This document shows positions 7,662 to 15,600 of a stretch of 53,572 bases of DNA, one piece after another. A program made the position numbers and the translations under genes. The stretch is taken from IMG/VR virus record IMGVR_UViG_3300045957_000057, positions 1-53,572 of that record. The stretch is one strand, 5' to 3'. The notes beneath the pieces are model-generated. The model was not told where the DNA came from. It saw nothing but the letters and a program-made list of their open reading frames with translations, and did not search any database. Source of the stretch: a virus. How positions within the stretch are numbered: the stretch's first letter is position 1; each line of letters starts with the position of its first letter.

Positions 7662-8102
7662 ATGCTGAAATCTGAGTCCGAACGCATCGCTCTCGTCCGC
7701 ACGATCGCTCCGCTCTTCTGGGCATTCGTCGTCACACGAGTCTCCGACTGGGGCGTCGATCTGCCGCAGCGCATCGCCGACATCATCGGTCTCGACGTCG
7801 GCGTGACGAACTCCGGCATGACGATCGTCGTCGGCATCGCGCTCTGGCTCACCGCCCGCATGTGGCCGAGCGTCTTCGAGCGGCTGCTGATGTGGATCCC
7901 CGTTGACGGCTACGCATACCGCCGCAACGACGATCTCGTCATCGACACCGGCCGACTGCCCGGCGCTGCTCCGGTCGTTGCATCGCTCGAACCGCTCGCC
8001 GGCACCGACCGGTTCGCCCAGGCATTTATCGCCCGCCGCCCGTCGCCGACGCAGCTCCGAGCCGCCGCTGCGCAGCTGCTCGACGCCGCCGAGCGCCGCT
8101 GA
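7662..8102 (+). CDS. Predicted membrane-associated protein, unknown
   Basis: 146 residues. Start chosen at ATG 7662 because a class II box sits 6 bases upstream. Hydrophobic stretches occur at about residues 10-25 (VRTIAPLFWAFVVTRVSDW) and 50-80 (GMTIVVGIALWLTARMW then VFERLLMWIPV). The remainder is Ala/Arg-rich and probably helical at the C-terminus (LRAAAAAQLLDAAE-like). No family recognised. It stands alone between a terminator-like hairpin and the tail tube candidate, so it may be expressed late with the virion genes. Confidence 0.55.
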   Translation: MLKSESERIALVRTIAPLFWAFVVTRVSDWGVDLPQRIADIIGLDVGVTNSGMTIVVGIALWLTARMWPSVFERLLMWIPVDGYAYRRNDDLVIDTGRLPGAAPVVASLEPLAGTDRFAQAFIARRPSPTQLRAAAAQLLDAAERR

Positions 8103-8107
8103 TCCGC

Positions 8108-8121
8108 CCGCGGCGCATCAT
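8108..8121 (+). promoter_or_regulatory. Class II promoter-like box upstream of tail tube gene
   Basis: CCGCGGCGCATCAT, identical to the copy before the tape measure gene. Transcription would start near 8128, leaving a leader of about 28 bases with AGGAG (8143-8147) before ATG 8156. With the capsid gene this is one of two class II boxes followed by a leader and a ribosome binding site. Confidence 0.55.
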
Positions 8122-8155
8122 CTGATCGTCAACCGACTGCACAGGAGACATACCG

Positions 8156-9160
8156 ATGCCCACGACCCTGCAGTACTCGGCGCACGACCTCTGTGCGTCG
8201 ATTGCTCTGCCCCTCAACTGCGACGGAACGATCGCCGACGAGGTCGACACGTTCACGCTGAACGGTGCTCTCGCCGGCACCGAGACGGAGATCCCGATCA
8301 ACGAAGCCGTCGATCTGCAGAACACCCCGACGTACGGCGAGCTGACGCTCGACGCCGGCGGACCGAACGAGCAGGTGCTCGGCTACGGATCGATCACCGA
8401 CCCGACGACCGCCGGCTCGGCGATCTTCAATCTGATCACCGGCGACGCGGTGGTCGGAGCCGTCGACGACGGTGACGCCGTCACGATCGCCCGGTCGACG
8501 CCGATCGTGCACTGCGGTCTCACGCAGGTGCGGCTCATCCCACAGACGACCGACGAAGTCATCGACGAAGATCCGTCCGGTCAGGCGAACCAGAACGTCG
8601 CCCGCCGCCGGATCCCGCCGCAGCGCAACGGCTACATCGTCGAGGCCGACATCACCTCGAGGGAGAACCCGATCCTCTGGGCGGCGCTCAACCAGTACGC
8701 CCCGATCATCGACCCCGACGAAGAGAACGCCGTCATCGGCTTCGAGGAGATCGTCTCGACGGCGCAGACGTGCCCGACATGCGGCAGCGGCGCCGGCACG
8801 TGCCACGAGATGGCACTGATCCTCATCTACAACGCCTGGTGCGGCGAAGAGCGCAACACCGAGTTCCCGTACGTCGCCAACGTGCTGCGGTCGCTGCAGT
8901 TCGAGCCCGAGACCGAGAACATCGTTCGAGGCCGCGGATTCAACGCCGGCCGAGTGCTGCGTGCGACGCTCCGCACGAACTCGGCGTTCATCGACCCGTG
9001 GGGCATCGACCCGCGCGGCGCCGGCCAGACCGCCCGCTGGCAGGAAGTCGGCATCAAGCAGTCCCGGATCGACGCCAACGCCGATCTGTCTTCGCTGCTG
9101 ACCAACGGCTGCGGTTGCGGTGCGTGCCCGAACCCGGTGCTCGCATGGCCGACCCCTTGA
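8156..9160 (+). CDS. Probable major tail (tube) protein
   Basis: 334 residues with a good ribosome binding site (AGGAG, 8 bases from ATG). Beta-rich N-terminus (FTLNGALAGTETEIPINEAV) and a later core: GYIVEADITSRENPILWAAL, EMALILIYNAWCGEERN, YVANVLRSLQFEPETENIV, GRVLRATLRTNSAFIDPW. This pattern (invariant tube domain, then a region where the protein matches bulk, RN and FPYV blocks) resembles actinophage tail tube proteins, but position is unusual because it precedes the neck genes. Two Cys clusters (CPTCGSGAGTC and CGCGACP) are unusual for a tube protein. Strong terminator downstream and SD-bearing leader support high expression. Alternative: another abundant virion protein. Confidence 0.55.
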   Translation: MPTTLQYSAHDLCASIALPLNCDGTIADEVDTFTLNGALAGTETEIPINEAVDLQNTPTYGELTLDAGGPNEQVLGYGSITDPTTAGSAIFNLITGDAVVGAVDDGDAVTIARSTPIVHCGLTQVRLIPQTTDEVIDEDPSGQANQNVARRRIPPQRNGYIVEADITSRENPILWAALNQYAPIIDPDEENAVIGFEEIVSTAQTCPTCGSGAGTCHEMALILIYNAWCGEERNTEFPYVANVLRSLQFEPETENIVRGRGFNAGRVLRATLRTNSAFIDPWGIDPRGAGQTARWQEVGIKQSRIDANADLSSLLTNGCGCGACPNPVLAWPTP

Positions 9161-9193
9161 CCCTGACGGTCCGCTGCTCGGCTGACGGGGCAT

Positions 9194-9223
9194 ACCGGCC
9201 CGAGGCTTCGGTCTCGGGCCGGT
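9194..9223 (+). terminator. Strong hairpin terminator candidate
   Basis: ACCGGCCCGAG, loop GCTTCGGT, CTCGGGCCGGT: perfect 11-bp stem 34 bases after the stop at 9160. It is the cleanest hairpin in the structural region and separates the tail tube candidate from the neck genes. Confidence 0.65.
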
Positions 9224-9229
9224 GCGCGT

Positions 9230-9243
9230 CCGCAGCGCAGAAT
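9230..9243 (+). promoter_or_regulatory. Class II promoter-like box
   Basis: CCGCAGCGCAGAAT. The -10-like CAGAAT ends 7 bases before ATG 9251; this spacing argues for 9251 rather than the ATG at 9242, which overlaps the box. Confidence 0.5.
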
Positions 9244-9250
9244 GTCGAGC

Positions 9251-10336
9251 ATGCTCCGGCTGACCGCTCCGATCGACCGCCCGTACCGGATCGCCGTCGA
9301 CGCCGCGGTCGACGATGGGTCGCTCGCTGTGCAGATCACGGCGCCGGACACGACGACGAGCAGCCCAGCGCTGACCGTCGCCGGCGCCCGGCACGTCGCC
9401 TCGATCACTCCGGATCAGCTCGGCACACACACGATCGAGATCACAGCATCCGACGACCCGACGATCGTCGGCGAGAGCTTCGAGCTGATCGTCTCACAGC
9501 TCGGCGAAGCCGATCTCGTCTTCGATCACACGACGACCGAGACGCCCTGCGGTGAGCAGCTGCTTCGCTGGCCATGCCCGCATCTGGGAGCGCTCGACTG
9601 CATCGACGAATACTCGCCAGAGTCCGTGCGCCGGTGGATGAGCATCGCCGCCGGCAAGATGTACCGAGACGCCGCCGCCCGGTTTCCCGGCTGCCACATG
9701 TACTTGCGGCTCCGACCGAAGATCTCCGGAGCGTGTCTCGTGCCGACACCGGGCGGTCATCACGGCTTCGATCTGTTCGAGACCGTCCGCTATCCGGTGC
9801 TGGAGCTCCTCGAGGTCGAGACCGAGGGCACGGCCTCCGATCCGGCCGACTGGACGATCGAGCAGCAGCGGTGGCTCGTGCCGGCCGACGGCGTCAGCTG
9901 GCCGGTCCAAGACTGGGACGGCGATCTCGCTGGGCCGCGCACGTGGTCCGTGCTCGTCCGTGCCGGCCGCCGGCCGCCGCCGCTCGTCGTCAGAGCCCGA
10001 GACATGTGGGCGCTCGCGATGATCATCCGCACCGAGCCGACGACAAGCGGCTCGATGGCTTGCCGGATGCCGGACGGCACGACGCAGCTCAGCGAGAACG
10101 GCCGGACGATGCGACTCGACCCGGACATCGCTGGCGCTGCGCTGCACGCCGAGCTGGTTCGAGAGTGGGGAGCGAAGCCGTGGGATCTGTCCGGCATTCA
10201 CGACCCGGCCGAGCCGACCGCCCGCGGGTCACGCACCGCCCGAGTCGTGCCCGGCGATCAGACGCCGACATCGCACCGGCTGTTTCTCGGCTCCGGCTGT
10301 GATCTGACCGCCGAACTCGCAGCGCTCGCACCCTGA
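9251..10336 (+). CDS. Probable head-tail connector / neck protein
   Basis: 361 residues from ATG 9251. The N-terminal 100 residues are beta-rich (a small Ig-like domain, VQITAPDTTTSSPALTVAGA). The middle contains DEYSPESVRRWMSIAAGKMYRDAAARFPG, a helical segment like those of head-tail adaptor proteins, and then RYPVLELLEVETEG, ADGVSWPVQDWDGDLAGPRTW and WALAMIIRTEPTTSG blocks. It precedes a gp10-like protein, consistent with a neck role. The stop overlaps the next start (TGATG). The adaptor assignment rests on order and helical pattern only. Confidence 0.5.
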   Translation: MLRLTAPIDRPYRIAVDAAVDDGSLAVQITAPDTTTSSPALTVAGARHVASITPDQLGTHTIEITASDDPTIVGESFELIVSQLGEADLVFDHTTTETPCGEQLLRWPCPHLGALDCIDEYSPESVRRWMSIAAGKMYRDAAARFPGCHMYLRLRPKISGACLVPTPGGHHGFDLFETVRYPVLELLEVETEGTASDPADWTIEQQRWLVPADGVSWPVQDWDGDLAGPRTWSVLVRAGRRPPPLVVRARDMWALAMIIRTEPTTSGSMACRMPDGTTQLSENGRTMRLDPDIAGAALHAELVREWGAKPWDLSGIHDPAEPTARGSRTARVVPGDQTPTSHRLFLGSGCDLTAELAALAP

Positions 10337-10785
10337 TGGCCAGCGTGCAGGCTCAGCTGCTCGCCGAGTTCGACGCCGACCTGCTCGCCGGCGCCGCGGC
10401 CGTCGCGGATGACTACGTGCAGCGAGTCCGGTCGTCGTCGGCCACGCCGAGAGACACCGGCAAGCTGGCCGACGGCATCATCGCCGACCCGCCTCGAGGC
10501 TCGACTGGGCGAGTCACGGTCACCGTCCGCTCGACCCGCCGGTCAGACGCCGGCGCTGACATCGGCACGATCCTCGATCAGTCGACCGGCCGGCTCGTCA
10601 CGGCCGAGTCGAAGGGACATCGAGCGTTCGGCCCGATCCGGCCGCCCGTGCCCGTCGCCGGCGGCTCGACTGCGTGGCTGCCGCACTTCCGAGTGACGAC
10701 CGCTCACGTCGGATGGTGGGAAGCAGCGAACCCGGAGGCGACGCTCCGTACGGCGTCACAGCAGCTTGCTAGGTTCGATCTGTGA
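10336..10785 (+). CDS. HK97 gp10-like neck / tail completion protein
   Basis: 149 residues. Features of the gp10-like family: helical N-terminus (LLAEFDADLLAGAAAVADDYVQRVR), a DTGKLADGI block, strand VTVTVRSTRRSDAGADIG, a TILDQSTGR loop, a long FGPIRPPVPV segment and a helical C-terminus after VGWWEAANPEATL. These proteins close the head-tail joint or the tail end. It lies in the neck cluster, and its ATG overlaps the previous stop (TGATG). Confidence 0.6.
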   Translation: MASVQAQLLAEFDADLLAGAAAVADDYVQRVRSSSATPRDTGKLADGIIADPPRGSTGRVTVTVRSTRRSDAGADIGTILDQSTGRLVTAESKGHRAFGPIRPPVPVAGGSTAWLPHFRVTTAHVGWWEAANPEATLRTASQQLARFDL

Positions 10786-11072
10786 CTACTCCGCATGTAC
10801 ACGAGCCGAACGTCATGATCGCATCCCTGCCGCCGCTGTGGCCGGACAGCTGGCCGGCGCCGGCCGAGTGCGTCTCGATGCTGCCGCACACCGGTGATCA
10901 TCCGACGGTTGTGCTCGCCGACATCATGGCCGCCGGCGAGCTGTTCGCCGCCGCCGGCTACGATCCGGACGTGCTGCTCTTCGCTCAAGCCGCCGTGGTC
11001 GCCGGCCGACAGTTCCGGTCGACGGCCGAGATCCTGATCGAGATCTCGAACGCCGCGGGCGGGCCGGGCTGA
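10782..11072 (+). CDS. Small neck-cluster protein, unknown
   Basis: 96 residues, GTG start in a GTGA overlap; a TAGGTT box also lies 6 bases before the GTG. Mostly helical in the second half (LADIMAAGELFAAAGYDPDV, AAVVAGRQFRSTAEILIEIS). No recognised family. Position between a gp10-like and a tail-terminator-like gene suggests a small tail joining or accessory protein. Confidence 0.5.
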   Translation: MTTPHVHEPNVMIASLPPLWPDSWPAPAECVSMLPHTGDHPTVVLADIMAAGELFAAAGYDPDVLLFAQAAVVAGRQFRSTAEILIEISNAAGGPG

Positions 11073-11626
11073 TGCCGGTCACACGCCGTCAGGCGCTCTG
11101 CTGCTTGCTCGACTCGGTCGAGGCCGTTCGAGCAGCTGATCCGGTGCTCGGCGTCGAAGAGCACGAGTACCGGCACCGCTACCCGTCGACCGAGCTGACA
11201 TGGCCGTACTGCCAGCACGACGCCGTCGTCGGCCGAGCGATCGAGCCGACGACCGTGCCGCCGGCGTATCTGCAGCTGCCGGAGTCGAACGATCCGCAGA
11301 CGACCGGACGCGTCTGGTTCGACCGCTTCGAGATCGACGTCGTGCGTTGCGGCCCGCCGGCTCCGACCGGCGACGGCTGTCTCGGTGATCTGTACGGCGA
11401 CTGCAGCTCGCCGCCGTCGCACGGCACGCTCGCCGGTCATCACGAGCTGCTAGAGATCGAACTCGAGGCTCTGCGTGCGCAGCTGCTCGACCGGTGGTGC
11501 TCGTGTCTCGTCGATCTCGGTGCCGGCTACGCACGGCATGCGCCTCGGTGGATCGAGACGCTGGCCAGAGTGACCGGTGGGCGGTTCACCGCGAACCGCA
11601 TCATCGTCGGCACGCGCCTCGGCTGA
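11072..11626 (+). CDS. Possible tail terminator / minor tail joining protein
   Basis: 184 residues. Helical N-terminus (RRQALCCLLDSVEAVRAA), then a strand-rich part including RVWFDRFEIDVVRCGPPAP, then a helical C-terminus (LLEIELEALRAQLLDRWCSCLVDLGAGYARHAP). The central strand block resembles tail terminator proteins, which is the gene expected here. Cys-rich for a virion protein (seven Cys). The final strand TANRIIVGTRLG would close the sheet. Assignment rests mainly on position. Confidence 0.45.
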   Translation: MPVTRRQALCCLLDSVEAVRAADPVLGVEEHEYRHRYPSTELTWPYCQHDAVVGRAIEPTTVPPAYLQLPESNDPQTTGRVWFDRFEIDVVRCGPPAPTGDGCLGDLYGDCSSPPSHGTLAGHHELLEIELEALRAQLLDRWCSCLVDLGAGYARHAPRWIETLARVTGGRFTANRIIVGTRLG

Positions 11627-11642
11627 GCTACGCTCGGCCGTC

Positions 11643-12284
11643 ATGAGCAGCCACATCTCAGACGAGCCCGAACTCGGCGGTCAGCACGCGCCGGCACACC
11701 GATCGGCCGGAGCACCGACCGGCCCACCGAGGAACGGGGCGACCGACCCGCCGCCGCCGGTCGATCCGAAGCTACTCGACGACTACGAGCAGTTTCAGGC
11801 GTGGAAGGCGATGCGTGCCGAGGCCGCAGCGGCGAACGACGGGCTGTCTGACGACGGCGACTCGGCGCTCGATCCGTTCTCGTTCAAGCTCCGCATCCGC
11901 GACGGCGAGACGGTGCACGAGTTCACGACTGTCGACGTCACCGACGAGAACGTGCTCGCACATCTGCAGGTGCTCGTCACGTTCGCCGAGTCCGACACCG
12001 ATCGGGCCGCGGCCGTCTTCGAGGCCGTGCTCGGCTCGATCGAGTACGTGCGGCTGCAGAAGATGATCAAGCCGATGCTGCGCCGCATCGAAGCGGCACA
12101 CGCCGCAGACCCCGACAACTGCCCGTCAGTGCTTGAGACGTGGCAGAACATGATCTCGACCGTCGCGAAGCCGATCCAGGAGCTTGCGTCTGACCCAAAA
12201 CGGCTCGACTCGCTGCGTGGGCGCTCCAGCACTGGACGCTCGTCGAAGACCGGCTCGCCGCCCGCGGCACTTCCGTCGAGCTAG
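11643..12284 (+). CDS. Tail assembly chaperone (shorter, unshifted product)
   Basis: 213 residues. Disordered Pro-rich N-terminus, then a compact helical domain (FSFKLRIRDGETVHEFTTVDVTDENV, LVTFAESDTDRAAAVFEAVLGS, YVRLQKMIKPMLRRIEAAHA). Typical first chaperone placed before the tape measure gene. A -1 slippery heptamer C CCA AAA is in frame at 12194-12200, and the -1 frame continues as a longer product to 12601. These chaperones bind the tape measure protein during tail assembly. Confidence 0.75.
   Translation: MSSHISDEPELGGQHAPAHRSAGAPTGPPRNGATDPPPPVDPKLLDDYEQFQAWKAMRAEAAAANDGLSDDGDSALDPFSFKLRIRDGETVHEFTTVDVTDENVLAHLQVLVTFAESDTDRAAAVFEAVLGSIEYVRLQKMIKPMLRRIEAAHAADPDNCPSVLETWQNMISTVAKPIQELASDPKRLDSLRGRSSTGRSSKTGSPPAALPSS
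12194..12200 (+). promoter_or_regulatory. Programmed -1 frameshift site CCCAAAA
   Basis: In frame 0 the codons are GAC CCA AAA CGG; the heptamer C-CCA-AAA fits the X-XXY-YYZ rule. After a -1 slip the reading enters the frame that ends at 12601, giving a fused chaperone. The downstream frame-2 sequence (WALQHWTLVEDRLAARGTSV) reads as good protein from just after the slip, confirming the join. Confidence 0.85.
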
Positions 12285-12601
12285 TCAACGTCCGCCGGTT
12301 CTACGTGCACGTGCTGGAGCTGTTCATCGAGCATCACACGCTGCCCGTCGACCTGGCCCGACAGACGATCGAAGAGCAGCGGCGCAGAATCCTGTTCGAG
12401 CTTGAGTCTCCGCTGCCGTCAGCGTCGCCAGAATCGCCCACACGGGCCGCCGGGCCGGTCTCGGAGGCAGACAGGCTACGGCAGCGTCTCGCAGCGCTAC
12501 AGAAGCAGATGTCGGTCGAGCGCTCCGGCGAACGCCGGCTCGCGATCCGAGACCAGACGATCGACCTCGCCCGCCGCATCCGAGATCTCGAAGCCGACTA
12601 A
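12200..12601 (+). CDS. Tail assembly chaperone, -1 frameshift extension
   Basis: C-terminal part (about 133 residues) of the long chaperone made by the slip at 12194-12200. Continuous good sequence runs from TARLAAWALQHWTLVED through RRFYVHVLELFIEHHTLPVD to a charged helical tail (EADRLRQRLAALQKQMSVER and RLAIRDQTIDLARRIRDLEA). No convincing independent start or ribosome site; the GTG at 12305 lies inside the domain. The pair short/long chaperone is conserved across long-tailed phages. Confidence 0.8.
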   Translation, partial: TARLAAWALQHWTLVEDRLAARGTSVELVNVRRFYVHVLELFIEHHTLPVDLARQTIEEQRRRILFELESPLPSASPESPTRAAGPVSEADRLRQRLAALQKQMSVERSGERRLAIRDQTIDLARRIRDLEAD

Positions 12602-12608
12602 CCTACGG

Positions 12609-12622
12609 CCGCGGCGCATCAT
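12609..12622 (+). promoter_or_regulatory. Class II promoter-like box
   Basis: CCGCGGCGCATCAT, identical to the copy at 8108; CATCAT ends 6 bases before the GTG start of the tape measure gene. Confidence 0.5.
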
Positions 12623-12628
12623 ACACCG

Positions 12629-15600
12629 GTGACCGTCGAGCGAGTAGTCGAGATCGACTTTCGGGCCCAGCGAGCCCGCTCCGAGCTGTCGAGCTTCGGT
12701 GCCGAAGTCGACTCGCTGATCCGGAAGCTGTCAGACGTCTCGCTTGTGCTCACCGTCGACGACGGACAGCTGCGAGGCATCAGCAGCGCTATCGACTCGA
12801 TCGACACCGTCGTCGAGATCGATCTCTCGGTCAACGACAGCGAAGTCGACGATGCCTTCGACTCGGTCGCAGCGCTCGACGGGCTCACACCGTCAGTCGA
12901 TCTCGAAGTGAACACCGGCGACGTCTCGGCCGCCGTCGACGAGCTGAACCGGCTCGACGCCGACGTCGGCGGCACCGTCACGATCGACGACTCGGACATC
13001 ACGAGAGCGATCACCGGCGTCGGAGAGCTGACGTCAGCGCTCGGCAATCTCGACGGCACCGTGACGATCGACCTTGGAGACATCGACGAGGCGACCGCAG
13101 CACTCAACGATCTCGACGGCTTCACCGCCCGAGCGTCGGTGGAGCTCGACGACAGCGAGATCGACACAGCACTCGACCGTCTCGAGGATCTGAACTCGGC
13201 GGTTTCGTCGACGATCACGCTCAACGACTCGGAACTCGACGCAGCGATCCGCAAGGCGAACGACTTTCCCGACCCGATCGACACCGAGATCTCGGTCGAC
13301 GACTCGGCGCTGTCGAACGCCGCCGGACTCGTCGCCGGCGGCACGCTCGCCGGCGGTGTCGCAGCCGGATTCTCGCAGGCGCTCGATCTCGGAGCGACGA
13401 CGGATCTCGTGACAGCGCAGCTCGGACTCACGACCGAGGCCGCCGCTCAAGCCGGCGACGTCGCCGCCAACGTCTACGCCGGAGCGTGGGGCGAGTCCGT
13501 CGGACAAGTCGGCGAGGCGCTGACCGCTGTCGGCCAGAACATCACCGATCTGAACACCGTCGGCGAGGCCGAGCTGCAAGGGCTGACGACTCGGTCGCTC
13601 GATCTCGCCAAGGCGCTCGACGAGGACGTCGGCGGCGTCACTCGATCCGTCGGTCAGCTGATCCGCACCGGACTCGCCGAAGACGCAAACGAAGCGTTCG
13701 ACATTCTCGCCACCGGACTGCAGACCGGAGCGAACCGCGGGCAAGATCTGCTCGACACATTCAACGAGTACGGCACCTCGTTTCAGGGTCTCGGTCTCGA
13801 CGCCAACGACGCTCTGACGATCTTGAACAACGGGCTCGACGCCGGCGTCGATAACACCGATCGCATAGCGGACGGGCTCCGCGAGTTCCGCATCCGGGTA
13901 CAAGACGGCACGACCGCCGGCATCGAGGGCTTCGACAAGCTCGGCATCTCGGCCGGCGAGCTTGAGTCGGCAATCGGCGCCGGCGGACCGGCGGCCCGAG
14001 CAGCGTTTCAGCAAGTCGTGCAAGGGCTGCAGTCGATCGAAGATCCGGTCGAGCGCGACCGGATCGCATTCCAGCTCTTCGGCACCCAGCTGGAGGACTT
14101 CGGCGTCAACGCCGGCGATGTCTTCGACACGACGGCGAACGCGATCGGCGATGTGTCCGGCGCGGCCGAGCAGCTGGGCAACGATCTGAACGACAACGCG
14201 GCCACTCGGATCGAGGAATTCAAGCGGACGGCGTTGCTCGGGCTGACCGAGTTCGTCGGCAACGCCGTGATCCCGGCCGTCGAGGGGCTGATCGAAGTCT
14301 TCGGCCCTGGGCTCCGGTCAGCGTTCGAGACCGTGCGCCCCTTCATCGAGACCTTCATCCAGAGCTTCGAGACACTGCGAGCCGGATTTCAGACCGGCGA
14401 GTTCTTCGGCGGCGGCGGCATCTTCGACGTGATGAACGCCATCGGCGTCGCAGCTCGCGAAGTCGTCGATCAGATCGAGCAGCTGATCCCGACCATCGTC
14501 GAGCTGGCCGGGGCGTTCGTCGCCGGCGTGCTGCCCGGTCTACTCGAAGTCGTCGGCACGATCGCAGCGACCGTCGTACCGGCGCTGCTCGACGTCGGTG
14601 CCGTCATCGTCGACGACGTGCTGCCGGTTGTGCTCGATCTCGCCGGCACGTTCGTCTCGGACGTGCTGCCGGTGCTCGCACAGTTCGCCGGATTCATCAT
14701 CGAGAACGTCGTGCCGGTCGTCGCTGAGATCGTCGGTGCCGTCGCTCGCTTCCTCGGAGTGCTCAACGAAGCGAAGATCCTGCTGCCGATCATCGTCGGC
14801 GCGCTCGCCGTGGTTCTCGGCCCATTCACACTGCTCGGCGGCGCCGTCGTCGCTCTCGTCACTGGGTTGATCCTGCTGTACAACCGCTTCGAGCTGGTCC
14901 GCACAATCGTCGGCATCGTCGGCGACGTGCTCGGCTTCCTGTTCGGTCTGCTCGGCGACATCATCGTCGGCATCATCGACTTCGGCTCGGCGATCGTGGG
15001 CTTCCTGATCGACCCGCTGTCAGCGCTCGGCGGTGTGCTCGATGTCGTCGGCGCGGCGTTCGGGCTGCTCGCCGATGTCGTGACCGCCGTCTTCGGCGTG
15101 ATCGTCGACGTCGTCGGCGCCGGCATCGGCTTCGTCGTCGATCTGTTCACCGGAGCCGGCGACTCGATCGGCGGCGCATGGTCCGCACTGTGGGACGGGC
15201 TGCTCGCCGTCGTCTCGACCGTCTTCGGTCTCGTCGGCGATGTCATCTCGGCAGGCATCGACTTCATCGTCGGACTGTTCGGCGGTGTCGCCGGCGCCGT
15301 CGGCGATGCGTGGTCCGCCGTGTGGGATCTCGTCACCGACGTCGCTCAGACCGGCCTCGACAACCTTGGCTCGATCGTCGAACTCGGACTCAACATCCTG
15401 ACGACGATCTTCGACACCGTGCTCGGTCTGCTCGGCGCCGCATGGTCGCTCTACTGGGACACGATTACCGCCGTCGTCGGCGCAGCGCTCGACGCCGTCG
15501 GCGCCGTCGTGGAACTCGGCCTCGAGATCGTGACGACGATCTTCGAGACGTGGTTCGCCGTCGTCTCGGCCGTCTGGGGCTTCTTCTGGGATGCGCTCTC

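Noticed and set aside
8129-9430. 433-codon minus-strand frame
   Set aside because: Shadow of the tail tube gene with biased composition; no promoter or ribosome site.
12305-12601. Second chaperone as an independent gene from GTG 12305
   Set aside because: Good protein continues upstream of the GTG in the same frame back to the slippery site, so it is a frameshift extension.
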